Positions 31,728 to 39,494 are shown, numbered from the stretch's first letter. The stretch is DNA of 40,487 bases from an uncultured Opitutia bacterium (GCA_903855985.1 CAIOAO010000060.1:1-40487); one strand, 5' to 3'. The notes: generated by a model not told the origin, from the sequence alone. A program made the numbers and translations.

Positions 31728-32549
31728 TCAGAGCTGGGCCAGGCCGCGTTTGGCGGCGTCGCGCACGGCGCGGTCGACGGTTTCGCTGCGGGCCATGCGC
31801 TCGAGCTCGGGGGCGGCCTCGCGGTCGCGGGCGGCGACGAGGAAGTCGATCATGGCGACCTGCACGAGCGGGCTGGGGTCGCGCGGGAGCGTGGCGAGCA
31901 CGCTGGTGCGGACGACCTGCTGGTCGGCGTGCGGGTAGAGCGCGTCGAGGGCGGAGAGGCGGACGTTGGTGCTCGGGTCGAGGGCGAGGAGGCCGATGAG
32001 GTCGGTGATGACCTTCGGGTTGGGATTTTTCGCGTCGACGCTGGCGAGGACGCTTTGCAGCCGTTCGCTGGTGGAGCGCTGCTGGAGCAGGGAGAAATTG
32101 ACGAGCTGGTTGACGGAATCGACCTGCTTACGGAGGGCGGCGAGCTCCTGCCGCGTGGCGGGATCGAGGCCGGGCGCCGGGGCGGGCGGGGCGAAGCGGG
32201 TGCCGGCGAGGAACGCGCCGACGGCCAGGGCGCCGGCGGCGACGGGGGCGAGGATCCAGCGCCAGAGGGAGACGCGGGCGGCGTGGCGGCGGCGGATGAC
32301 GGCGGCCGAGATGCTCGCGGCGGAGTTTTTCTCCTCCTCGAGCATGGCGTAGAAATTCTTGCGGAGGGCGGGGCCGGGCTTGGCGGCGGGGAGGGCGTCG
32401 AGGGCGGTGAGCGTCTGCGCGAGGGCGGAGTATTCGCGCTGGCAGCCGGGGCAGGACGCAAGGTGGGCGCGGACCTCGGCGGTGCCGGCCCCGGCGAGGC
32501 GGCCGTCGAGCAGGTCGGCAAAACGTTCCTGGGCGGTGGAGCAGTTCAT
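31728..32549 (-). CDS. Anti-sigma factor: zinc-finger, one membrane helix, HEAT-like repeats
   Basis: A 273-residue protein. The anti-sigma zinc domain is complete: C3, H29, C33 and C36 (in HLASCPGC), the C-H-C-C pattern of ZAS domains that hold an ECF sigma factor inactive. A basic stretch RRRHAARVSLWRW leads into one membrane helix (about 97-117). A short coiled coil follows (LDPATRQELAALRKQVDSV) and then HEAT-like helical pairs (about 185-273: DPSTNVRLSALDALYPHADQ, DPSPLVQVAMIDFLVAARD, SETVDRAVRDAAKRGLAQL). The HEAT part should face the periplasm and could sense a protein partner. Its ATG overlaps the sigma gene stop (ATGA), so the two are made in balance. ATG 32549 was chosen because the zinc motif begins there. 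Confidence 0.9.
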   Translation of the reverse strand: MNCSTAQERFADLLDGRLAGAGTAEVRAHLASCPGCQREYSALAQTLTALDALPAAKPGPALRKNFYAMLEEEKNSAASISAAVIRRRHAARVSLWRWILAPVAAGALAVGAFLAGTRFAPPAPAPGLDPATRQELAALRKQVDSVNQLVNFSLLQQRSTSERLQSVLASVDAKNPNPKVITDLIGLLALDPSTNVRLSALDALYPHADQQVVRTSVLATLPRDPSPLVQVAMIDFLVAARDREAAPELERMARSETVDRAVRDAAKRGLAQL

Positions 32550-33193
32550 GAGAGGTTCTCCTTTTGGAGTTGGAAGTAAGTGTCGCGGAGTTCGCGGAGC
32601 GCGCGGTGGGCGCGGACCTTGGCGGCGCCGACGGAGCATTCGAGTACGGCGGCGATTTCGTTGAAGGAAAGTTCCTGGAAGCGGCTGAGGAGGAGCACCT
32701 CGCGGTCGTCGCGGTCGAGGCGCTTGAGCGCGGTGTGGAGGAGGGCGTGGTCGTCGCGGGTGGCGGCGCGGTCGCCGGCGTGCGGGGCGTCGTCGGCGTG
32801 ATGGCGCAGCTCGGCGGGGTCGGTGGCGGCGGGGGCGGCGTTGGATTTGCGGAAGTGGTCGGCGGCGCAGCGGCGGGCGAGGTGGTACATCCACGCGGTG
32901 AAGCTGCCGTCGTCGCGGTAGGTGTGGCGGTATTTGAGCATCCGCTGGAAGACGGTCTGGGCGATGTCCTCGGCGGCGGTGCGCGAGCCGGTGAACTTCA
33001 CCAGGAAGCCGTAGAGCGGGCCGTGGTGGCGTTCGAAGAGCTCGCCGAGCGCGTCGAGCTCGCCGTCGCGGACGGCCAGCATGAGCTCATGGTCGGAGAG
33101 GGTGTCGGTCGCGGGGTCCACGGCGTCAGTCGCGGGGGAACTAACCACGGAAGGGCACGCTTGAACACGGCTTTCTGTAAGATCGGCAATCAC
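32546..33193 (-). CDS. ECF-type RNA polymerase sigma factor
   Basis: A 215-residue sigma-70 family ECF factor. Region 2 (about 35-105) includes ALGELFERHHGPLYGFLVKF, then AAEDIAQTVFQRML (region 2.2) and GSFTAWMYHLARRCAADHFR (2.3/2.4, -10 recognition). Region 4 (about 150-205) has LLHTALKRLDRDDREVLLLS, then FQELSFNEIAAVLECSVGAA and KVRAHRALRELRD, the helix-turn-helix that reads the -35 element. An N-terminal extension of about 30 residues is polar. The start codon is GTG 33193. It is coupled to its anti-sigma gene by a 4-base overlap. A TGTAACC-containing element upstream (33257-33265) may be an autoregulatory -35 box. The signal it answers is not known. Confidence 0.93.
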   Translation of the reverse strand: MIADLTESRVQACPSVVSSPATDAVDPATDTLSDHELMLAVRDGELDALGELFERHHGPLYGFLVKFTGSRTAAEDIAQTVFQRMLKYRHTYRDDGSFTAWMYHLARRCAADHFRKSNAAPAATDPAELRHHADDAPHAGDRAATRDDHALLHTALKRLDRDDREVLLLSRFQELSFNEIAAVLECSVGAAKVRAHRALRELRDTYFQLQKENLS

Positions 33194-33256
33194 GGGCGGT
33201 GAAACGGTCGAAAAGGGACATGGCTGGATGTCAGGGGAAACCGGGCTGGGCCGGAT

Positions 33257-33265
33257 AGGTTACAG
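33257..33265 (-). promoter_or_regulatory. Possible ECF -35 element
   Basis: On the minus strand the sequence reads CTGTAACCT, resembling TGTAAC-type -35 boxes of some ECF sigma groups. It lies about 65-70 bases upstream of the sigma start codon, suitable for autoregulation. The matching -10 was not identified with confidence. Confidence 0.35.
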
Positions 33266-33318
33266 ATTATTTTTAAGCGCGAATGGACGCGAAGGGGAAA
33301 AGGCATCCGGACATTTCC

Positions 33319-33509
33319 CCACGGATTACACGGATGACCACGGATCAATCCGCCATTGTCATTGCGCGGAGGCCACCGGCCGACGCGGCAATCCATCCTG
33401 ACTGCGGCGCCTCGAATCCAGATGGATTGCTTCGTCAGCCCGCTGGGCCGCCTCGCAATGACAATCCGGTGTCAGGGTACCCATCCGTGGTCATCTGTGT
33501 AATCCGTGG
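33319..33509. repeat. Middle palindromic element, family A (copy 3)
   Basis: Arms 33319-33345 and 33483-33509 are 27 bases long with 26 complementary positions; the left arm starts CCACGGATTACACGGATGAC. The words match family A copies elsewhere in the window. A family E element lies in its loop. Confidence 0.88.
33355..33465. repeat. Inner palindromic element, family E (copy 2)
   Basis: Perfect 12-base arms ATTGTCATTGCG (33355-33366) and CGCAATGACAAT (33454-33465) enclose a second perfect pair, GCAATCCATC (33388-33397) and GATGGATTGC (33421-33430). It sits wholly within the loop of the family A element. Confidence 0.88.
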
Positions 33510-33577
33510 TAAACGACCGGGAGGTTCTTTCAAAAATTAGCGTTCATTCGCGGCCATTCGCGGTTAACCATCCGGGC

Positions 33578-34534
33578 ATGAACCGCCGTGAATTCCTCGT
33601 CCGTTCGTCGCTGCTCGCTTCCGCGGGCCTGCTCGCCCGCCCCTCCCTGTTTGCTGAAACCCCCGCCGCCGCACCCACCGTGCCGGTGAAGACGCCGGCG
33701 GGGCCCATGGCCAAGTGGACCCCGGAGTTTCGCCCGTTGCGGCGCAACGTCGGGCTGTTCATCGGCCGCGGCGGCACCATCGGCTGGCTGTCGAATGCGG
33801 ATGCGCTGATGGTGGTGGACACGCAGTTTCTGGACTCGGCGGCGGTCTGCCTCGCGGGCCTGCCCGGGCGCGGGGACCGGATGATTGATGTCGTGCTGGA
33901 CACGCATCACCACGCCGACCACACGGGCGGCAACGGCGTCTTCAAGCCCGCGGCGCGCGCGATCGTGGCGCAGGCGAATGTCCCGGAGCTCATGCGCGCG
34001 ACGGTCAAGACCGGCATGCCGGACAAGCAGACCTACCCGGATGCGACGTTCCCGGACGCCTGGCGGAAGGAGCTGGGGGACGAGACGGTGACGGCGAGGT
34101 ATTTCGGCCCCGCGCACACGCGGGGCGACGTGATCGTACATTTTGAAAAGGCCAATGTCGTCCACCTCGGCGACCTGCAGTTCAACCGCATCTACCCGGT
34201 GATCGACCGGCCGGGCGGGGCGAGCATCCGCCATTGGATCACGGTGCTGGAGACGGCGGTGAAGACTTATCCGGCCGACGCGATTTACATCTGCGGCCAT
34301 GGCAACCCGAAGTTTGGCGTCACCGGCGGGCACGCCGACCTGCTGGCGCAGCGGGACTATTTCAGCGCGCTGCTCACGCACGTGGAGCAGGGCCTCGCGG
34401 CCGGAAAGGCGAAGACGGAGATCGTGGCGCTGGAGAATTTCCCCGGCTTCACCGACCTGCACGCCCCGCTCCCGAACCGGCTGCAGGGCAACCTCAGCGT
34501 GGCGTACGACGAGCTGACGGAGAAGCAGGGCTGA
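33578..34534 (+). CDS. Tat-exported MBL-fold metallo-hydrolase
   Basis: A 318-residue metallo-beta-lactamase-fold protein. The N-terminus NRREFLVRSSLLASAGLLAR is a twin-arginine signal (RR-E-F-L), so it is exported folded. The metal motif THHHADHTGG gives H110, H112, D114 and H115. Later ligands lie in GPAHTRGDVIVHF (His and Asp region) and VHLGDLQFN, with a distal His in YICGHGNPKFG. The arrangement is like SoxH/quinoprotein-relay-like or cyclase-like MBLs, not antibiotic hydrolases; the substrate is unknown. ATG 33578 starts at the Tat signal; an in-frame extension to 33506 would be encoded by repeat DNA. The JmjC-like gene follows after six bases, so they are likely co-transcribed. Confidence 0.9.
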   Translation: MNRREFLVRSSLLASAGLLARPSLFAETPAAAPTVPVKTPAGPMAKWTPEFRPLRRNVGLFIGRGGTIGWLSNADALMVVDTQFLDSAAVCLAGLPGRGDRMIDVVLDTHHHADHTGGNGVFKPAARAIVAQANVPELMRATVKTGMPDKQTYPDATFPDAWRKELGDETVTARYFGPAHTRGDVIVHFEKANVVHLGDLQFNRIYPVIDRPGGASIRHWITVLETAVKTYPADAIYICGHGNPKFGVTGGHADLLAQRDYFSALLTHVEQGLAAGKAKTEIVALENFPGFTDLHAPLPNRLQGNLSVAYDELTEKQG

Positions 34535-34540
34535 ACCCGC

Positions 34541-35311
34541 ATGTCCGCCTCCGCCACGGTCCGGACCTGGGACCAGTTCCAACAGCGCTGGGACGGAGTG
34601 CATAATTTCCTGCTGGCGGACGCCTGCGTGCCGTTCGCCTTTGCACTGCCGCCGCTGGACCGGGTGGTGTCGGAGCTGCGCGACGACCCGCAGACCCGCA
34701 TCACGCCCGGCGCGCGCGGCGACCGGCTCCAGCTGGACAACATTGCGGAGGACTTTCGCCGCCGGCCGGTCGCCGAGGCGCTGGAGACGCCCTTTGCGCT
34801 CGCGCACTTTGAACTGGCGCGGTTCGACGCGCCGGGGAAGTTCCTGCACGGCTTTGAGCAGGGCGTGATGGCCCCGTGGCGGGCGGCGCTCGCGGCGAAC
34901 GGGTTCACGTACGACCGGTGCTCACCGATCATCTTCATCAGCGGGCGGCAGTGTGCGACGAACTACCACATGGATTTCTCGCACGTGCTGGCGTGGCAGA
35001 TTTACGGGCGGAAACGATTCTGCGGGTTGAAGGAGCCCGACCGCTGGGCGCCGCGGGAGACGCGTGTGAACTACCAGGCCGGGAAGCTGGCCCGGCCGGC
35101 GGAGCTGACCGAGGCCGACGCGCTCTGCCATGACATGCGGCCCGGCGACGTGTTGTGGAACGAATTGCTCACGCCCCACTGGGTGGAGGCCGGTGCGGAG
35201 GTCGCAATGAGCGTGAACATTTCCCACGGCGGGCTGCGTCACCACGGCCGGCTGGCGCGGAACGAACAGGAACTGGTGGAGCACCGGCGTTTGACCGCAG
35301 CGGGCAGCTGA
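34541..35311 (+). CDS. JmjC/cupin-type Fe(II)/2-oxoglutarate oxygenase-like protein
   Basis: A 256-residue protein with the signature of a JmjC/cupin-8-like oxygenase. The metal triad is readable as H143-x-D145 (NYHMDFSHVLAWQIYGRKRF) and H213 (LTPHWVEAGAEVAMSVNISH), with GDVLWNELLTPHW forming the last cupin strand. The basic patch YGRKRF supplies a typical 2-oxoglutarate contact (Lys/Arg). The N-terminal 100 residues (FLLADACVPFAFALPPLDRV) are helical and less conserved. Likely activity is hydroxylation of a protein or small molecule; the substrate is unknown. It starts six bases after the MBL gene stop, which suggests a functional pair. Family-level assignment is good, subfamily is not. Confidence 0.78.
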   Translation: MSASATVRTWDQFQQRWDGVHNFLLADACVPFAFALPPLDRVVSELRDDPQTRITPGARGDRLQLDNIAEDFRRRPVAEALETPFALAHFELARFDAPGKFLHGFEQGVMAPWRAALAANGFTYDRCSPIIFISGRQCATNYHMDFSHVLAWQIYGRKRFCGLKEPDRWAPRETRVNYQAGKLARPAELTEADALCHDMRPGDVLWNELLTPHWVEAGAEVAMSVNISHGGLRHHGRLARNEQELVEHRRLTAAGS

Positions 35312-35333
35312 GCGGCCTGACTGGCCCGCGCGC

Positions 35334-36134
35334 CTACTTCGCCGTACGCAGCTTGTAGTGCTCGCCGCTGGCGGCCCAGAATTGCGGGGGCTGGGTGAGG
35401 TGGACCGAGCGCGCGGGGCTGGCGGTTTCGAGCATGAACTTGCCGTAGGGCGCGTTGCCGTGGGGGAGGAGGTGGTAGGAAAGGTAGGAGATCAGGTCGT
35501 CCACTTCCTTGGGATCCTTCGCGCGGCGGCCGAGGTTCATGGTGAACATCCGGCGCTCGCTGCCGCCGCCCCAGGAGGAGTGGAGCACGCGGTGGTTGAA
35601 GATCAGCACGTCGCCGGGCTCGTTCTCGAGCGGCACGGCCGGGATGTCGCGTCCGGTGATGCCGAAGTTGAGCTCGGTCTCCGCCGCCACGGTGCCATCG
35701 AAGATCCGGATCGTGTCGTCATGGTGCGAGCCCGGGATGACGCGCAGGCAGCCGGTGTCCTTGGTCACGCGGTCGAGGTAGAACGCCACTTTGAGGTAGC
35801 TGTTGCTCTGGTAGAAGCTGTCGCGGTGCCAGCCGGTGTCGCCAGTGTAGTAATTGCCGTCGCTGCCGACGTAGTTGAAGTCCGGGCCGATCAGGTTTTC
35901 GACGACGGCGAGGATGCCGGGATGGTCGAGCAGCGCGCTGAGGGTGGGGTGCTGGTCCACGAACGGCACGATGGTGCGGCGGCGTGTGCCGTCGGGCTTG
36001 CGGCCGTGCGCGGCGAACACCGCCTCGAAGCCCGCGATGATGCCGTCGAGGCGGTCCTTGACCAGGCCCGGCAGCCGGAGGATGCCGTAGGTTTCGAAGA
36101 AGGCGCGTTGCTGGGCGGGAGTTTGGGTGGGCAT
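35334..36134 (-). CDS. Phytanoyl-CoA dioxygenase (PhyH) family protein, first copy
   Basis: A 266-residue Fe(II)/2-oxoglutarate oxygenase of the PhyH family. The metal ligands are H103-x-D105 in TGWHRDSFY and H185 in NHRVLHSSWGG; the 2-oxoglutarate Arg is probably in SERRMFTMNLG. GCLRVIPGSHHDDTIRIFDG and NEPGDVLIFNHRVLH are standard family stretches. Length is normal. ATG 36134 is preferred; upstream codons to 36278 fall in the palindrome-bearing intergenic region. PhyH proteins hydroxylate lipids, alkaloids, amino acids or ectoine-like solutes; the substrate here cannot be named. It is divergent from the DUF885 gene and convergent with the JmjC-like gene (22-base gap). A second, longer PhyH gene lies at 38263. 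Confidence 0.9.
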   Translation of the reverse strand: MPTQTPAQQRAFFETYGILRLPGLVKDRLDGIIAGFEAVFAAHGRKPDGTRRRTIVPFVDQHPTLSALLDHPGILAVVENLIGPDFNYVGSDGNYYTGDTGWHRDSFYQSNSYLKVAFYLDRVTKDTGCLRVIPGSHHDDTIRIFDGTVAAETELNFGITGRDIPAVPLENEPGDVLIFNHRVLHSSWGGGSERRMFTMNLGRRAKDPKEVDDLISYLSYHLLPHGNAPYGKFMLETASPARSVHLTQPPQFWAASGEHYKLRTAK

Positions 36135-36190
36135 GGAGGAAAGGGGCCGGCATGCTCGGCGGGGTGGGCGGCGGACTGCAACTCCTAGTT

Positions 36191-36265
36191 GGGCGGAGCG
36201 GCAGTTCGTACCTCTGGGTCCCGTGGGCGGTACAGGACCGAAGGACAGAACTCCCCGCTCAGCCC
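36191..36265. repeat. Imperfect palindrome in divergent promoter region (family J)
   Basis: Arms of about 31 bases, 36191-36221 (GGGCGGAGCGGCAGTTCGTA...) and 36235-36265 (inverse of GGGCTGAGCGGGGAGTTCTG...), surround a 13-base loop. They lie between the divergent PhyH (-) and DUF885 (+) genes. Several mismatches are present. No second copy was seen in this window. Confidence 0.6.
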
Positions 36266-36328
36266 TTGATCGCGCCACCCATCCAAAATCCCGTTGCCCG
36301 GGCCCGGGGGGCCGTTTGTGCTCCCCCG

Positions 36329-38182
36329 ATGCAATCCTTCCTCTCCCGTTCCGCCCTGGCGGGACTGTTTGCGTTTCTCATCGCAGGCGCGGCTCACGCG
36401 GCCCCCGCCACCTATACCCCTGAACAAATCGCGGCCGAGTCCGCCAAGGCCAACGCGTTCTTCGAGCGCGTCTTCAACGAGTCCGTGGCCCGCAGCCCGG
36501 AAATGGAGTCGCAGCTCGGCATCAAGAAGGACCAGGACAAGTGGGACGACGATTCCGACGCGCACCAGACCGAGGACCTCGCGCTGACGGTGGAGCACCT
36601 CGCGGAGCTCAAGAAGACGATCAATTTCGAGGCGCTCAACCACCAGACCCAGCTGAGCTACCGGCTCTTCGTCAGCCGCGCCGAGCGCGGCATCGAGGGC
36701 TTCAAATGGCGGCTCTACAACTACCCGGTGAACCAGATGTTCGGCGAACACTCGGGGACGCCGGCTTTCCTGATCAACATCCACCGCATCGGCGACGTGA
36801 AGGACGCCGAGGCGTACATCGCGCGGCTCAACGGCATCAAGGCGAAGTTTGACGAACTCGTCATCGGCCTCGAGGAACGCCGGGCGAAGGGCATCGTCCC
36901 GCCGAAGTTCGTGTTCCCGCTCGTGATTGATTCGTCGAAGGGCATCATCACCGGCGAGCCGTTCGACACGTCCGGCAAGCCCAGCACGCTGCTGGAGGAT
37001 TTTTCCAAGAAGGTCGCGAAGCTGCCCGACGCCGACCAGGCGACGAAGGACCGCCTCCTGGCCGGGGCGAAGCTCGCCCTGACCGGCTCGGTCAAGCCCG
37101 CCTATGACGAGCTTATCGCCGAGCTGGTGGCGCTCGAGAAGGTGGCGACGACGGACGACGGCGTCTGGAAGTTCCAGAACGGCGCCGACTACTACAATTA
37201 CGCGCTGCGCCGCACGACGACGACCGACCTGACCGCGGACCAGATCCATGCGATCGGCTTGAAGGAAGTCGCGCGGATCCACGCCGAGATGGAGCAGGTC
37301 AAGGCGCAGGTCGGCTTCCAGGGCGACCTGCCGGCGTTCTTCAAATTCATGCGCGAGGACAAGCAGTTCTATTTCCCGAACACGCCGGAGGGGAAGGCGG
37401 CCTACCTCGAGGGCGCGATCAAGATCATCGACACGATGCGCGGGCGGCTCGACGAGCTGTTCATCACGAAGCCCAAGGCGATGATTATCGTGAAGGCGGT
37501 CGAGCCGTTCCGCGAACGCGAGAGCGGCGGGGCGTTTTATGAGCGCCCGGCGCCGGACGGTTCGCGTCCCGGCACGTACTACGTAAACCTCTACCAGATG
37601 GACTCGGTGCCGAAGTACGAGATGGAGGCGCTGGCCTACCACGAAGGCATCCCGGGCCACCACATGCAGATTGCGATGGCGCAGGAGCTGACGGGCATCC
37701 CGAAGTTCCGGAAGTTCGGCGGCTACACCGCGTACATCGAGGGCTGGGGCCTGTACTGCGAGCGCATCCCGAAGGAGATGGGATTCTACGCCGACCCGTA
37801 TTCCAACTTCGGCCGGCTCTCGATGGAGCTCTGGCGCGCGGCGCGGCTCGTGGTGGACACGGGCATCCACGCGAAGCACTGGACGCGGCAGCAGACCATG
37901 GACTGGCTCCGCACGAACACCCCGAACAGCGAGCGCGACATCCTGACCGAGACCAACCGCTACATCGTCATGGCCGGCCAGGCGACCGCCTACAAAATCG
38001 GCATGATGAAGATCCTGGAGCTGCGCGAGCTGGCGACGAAGGAGCTCGGCGGCACGAAGGCGCAGGGCGGCAAGTTCGACGTGCGCGAGTTCCACGACGT
38101 GGTGCTGAAGGACGGCGCGGTGCCGCTCGACATCCTCGAGGAAAACGTGCGCGCCTGGATCGAGGCGAAGAAGAAGGCGTAA
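36329..38182 (+). CDS. DUF885 family zinc peptidase-like protein, exported
   Basis: A 617-residue protein of the DUF885 family, regarded as metallopeptidase-like. A signal peptide covers residues 1-24 (FLSRSALAGLFAFLIAGAAH then A-A). The metal-type motif is YHEGIPGHHMQIA with H438, E439, H444 and H445, followed by YIEGWGLYCERI, which supplies the further Glu. Other conserved segments are DLPAFFKFMREDKQFYFPNT, PGTYYVNLYQMDSVPKYEME and WTRQQTMDWLRTNTPNSERD. It is expected to be periplasmic or surface-located. The true substrate is unproven for nearly all members. ATG 36329 gives the signal peptide; the 59 in-frame codons upstream are intergenic. A strong terminator follows 21 bases after the stop. 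Confidence 0.9.
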   Translation: MQSFLSRSALAGLFAFLIAGAAHAAPATYTPEQIAAESAKANAFFERVFNESVARSPEMESQLGIKKDQDKWDDDSDAHQTEDLALTVEHLAELKKTINFEALNHQTQLSYRLFVSRAERGIEGFKWRLYNYPVNQMFGEHSGTPAFLINIHRIGDVKDAEAYIARLNGIKAKFDELVIGLEERRAKGIVPPKFVFPLVIDSSKGIITGEPFDTSGKPSTLLEDFSKKVAKLPDADQATKDRLLAGAKLALTGSVKPAYDELIAELVALEKVATTDDGVWKFQNGADYYNYALRRTTTTDLTADQIHAIGLKEVARIHAEMEQVKAQVGFQGDLPAFFKFMREDKQFYFPNTPEGKAAYLEGAIKIIDTMRGRLDELFITKPKAMIIVKAVEPFRERESGGAFYERPAPDGSRPGTYYVNLYQMDSVPKYEMEALAYHEGIPGHHMQIAMAQELTGIPKFRKFGGYTAYIEGWGLYCERIPKEMGFYADPYSNFGRLSMELWRAARLVVDTGIHAKHWTRQQTMDWLRTNTPNSERDILTETNRYIVMAGQATAYKIGMMKILELRELATKELGGTKAQGGKFDVREFHDVVLKDGAVPLDILEENVRAWIEAKKKA

Positions 38183-38203
38183 CGATCATCGCCGGAAATA
38201 ATC

Positions 38204-38239
38204 AAGGCGGGGTCGTGGGACCCCGCCTTTTTCGTTTCG
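38204..38239 (+). terminator. Intrinsic terminator after the DUF885 gene
   Basis: Eleven-base arms AAGGCGGGGTC (38204-38214) and GACCCCGCCTT (38219-38229) with a 4-base loop, followed by TTTCGTTT. It ends the DUF885 transcript and, being symmetric, may also stop the convergent PhyH transcript that ends at 38263. Confidence 0.9.
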
Positions 38240-38262
38240 GAAGGTTGGCGACCCGCCCTTCC

Positions 38263-39291
38263 TCAGATTTTCCCGATCGGCCGCGGTGGCGGGTTTTCGG
38301 AGTATTCGTTGCCCTTGCCGCCCCACTTGTCGCAGCCGCCCTGACCGCTCGGGCGGACGCTCGGGGTCTGGATGCTGGCGTAGCCGCGGTAGGCGTACGG
38401 GTCCTTGCCGGCGACGACGATGATGTCGCGGTAATCATAGTGCGCATTGTGCTCGCCCTCGGGGGTCTTGCCCCAGGGGAGGTACGATTCGCAGCTCATG
38501 AAATGGTTCACCAGCGAGCGCCGGTAGGTGCCCTGCGGCGCGCGGTTGGGCAGCGAGCGGTGGAGCAGGTAGCCGTTGAAGAACACCACCGAACCCGCCT
38601 CAACCTCGACCGGGATGGACTGTTCGTCGGTGTACGGAAAATCCACGGACTCCTGCGCGCAGTCGAAGCGGCGGTCGGCATGCCAGCGCTGTTCCCAAAG
38701 GATGCCGTGTTTGTGCGAGCCGGGCACGACCCACAGGCAGCCGTTTTCCTGGGTGGCGCGGTCGAGGGCGATCCACGAGCCGGTGAGCGAGCGGTCGCGC
38801 GTTGGGATGTAATCCTCGTCCTGGTGCCAGGCCTGGCCGGGTTTGCCGGAGGATTTGATGAAGAGCATGGACTGCATGCACTTCACGTTCGGGCCGATGA
38901 TCGTGGTGAGGGCGCGGACGGAGGGCTGGTTGTGGATGGCACCCAGCATGACCTCGGAGCACTTGTGCGGGAAATGGATGCAGAGGAACCGCTGGAGGAC
39001 GTCGGCGTCGGACTCGGTGGGCGTGGCCTTGGGATGATCAGGCAGTTCGCCGCGCTCACCGCGGCAGATGAGGGTCGTCTCGCGCTTAAGCGCCTCGACC
39101 TCGGCGGGGGTGAACCCGTTCTCGAGCACGAGGTAACCGTTGGCCGCGTAGAATGCCTTCATGGCGGCCGGATCGGCGTCGGGCGAGAAATAGCCCGGCG
39201 GGCGGACCTGTGGAAAGGTGCTCTGGCGCGTGCCGGCGAAGCCACCGGTATCAATGACGTGGGAAGGGGTGCCGAGGGTTGCGGGGATCAT
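38263..39291 (-). CDS. Phytanoyl-CoA dioxygenase (PhyH) family protein, second copy
   Basis: A 342-residue PhyH-family Fe(II)/2-oxoglutarate oxygenase. The metal ligands are H156-x-D158 in QAWHQDEDYIPTRD and H244 in GYLLHRSLPNRA; the Arg in TYRRSLVNHFM should bind 2-oxoglutarate. DRATQENGCLWVVPGSHKHG and EAGSVVFFNGYLLHRS are typical. It is longer than the 35334 copy, with extra segments near 150-190 and a C-terminal tail (IQTPSVRPSGQGG, then CDKWGGKG). The two copies share only the family core, so they are unlikely to be recent duplicates. ATG 39291 is used; the frame stays open to 39483 but the extra 64 codons look unlike the rest. No substrate can be assigned. Confidence 0.88.
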   Translation of the reverse strand: MIPATLGTPSHVIDTGGFAGTRQSTFPQVRPPGYFSPDADPAAMKAFYAANGYLVLENGFTPAEVEALKRETTLICRGERGELPDHPKATPTESDADVLQRFLCIHFPHKCSEVMLGAIHNQPSVRALTTIIGPNVKCMQSMLFIKSSGKPGQAWHQDEDYIPTRDRSLTGSWIALDRATQENGCLWVVPGSHKHGILWEQRWHADRRFDCAQESVDFPYTDEQSIPVEVEAGSVVFFNGYLLHRSLPNRAPQGTYRRSLVNHFMSCESYLPWGKTPEGEHNAHYDYRDIIVVAGKDPYAYRGYASIQTPSVRPSGQGGCDKWGGKGNEYSENPPPRPIGKI

Positions 39292-39494
39292 GCAGTAAGG
39301 AGGGTATCCGTTAACACATAACCCGGTCTCCCGCCAGTCATCAGCCGCTGAAACCTGCCCAAAAGGCCAGGCCCGGAGGAGGCGTTTGAAAACCTCTCTC
39401 ACGGTTTCCTCGGTTACCTCCCGTAAAAATTCTGAGTCAGGTCTTCGCGGCAAATACTCGCCAAGCGGGCGGGAATTCTCCACGGTGCCGGGCC

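Larger units (their letters stand above)
33278..33562. repeat. Outer palindromic element, family H
   Basis: Arm 33278-33293 reads CGCGAATGGACGCGAA and arm 33547-33562 is its inverse with one mismatch (15 of 16). It encloses the family A and E elements listed next. The right arm ends about 15 bases before the MBL hydrolase start at 33578. Confidence 0.8.
33194..33577. other. 384-base gap filled by nested palindromes
   Basis: The gap lies between the divergent ECF sigma and MBL hydrolase genes. The first 80 bases (33194-33273) probably hold the sigma promoter. The rest (33278-33562) is three palindromic families nested inside each other, described below. An 85-codon frame across the repeats is not considered a gene. 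Confidence 0.8.

Noticed and set aside
33319-33509. The repeats as a CRISPR array
   Set aside because: The units are inverted, not direct, with no regular spacers and no cas genes anywhere in the window.
33283-33540. An 85-codon plus-strand frame across the nested palindromes
   Set aside because: It is composed almost wholly of repeat DNA and has no coding features.
36185-38095. A 636-codon minus-strand frame opposite the DUF885 gene
   Set aside because: Biased composition with no motifs; the plus frame has a signal peptide and HEGIPGHH.
39292-39483. A 64-residue N-terminal extension of the second PhyH gene
   Set aside because: The frame is open but composition changes and PhyH homology starts after ATG 39291; kept as intergenic.
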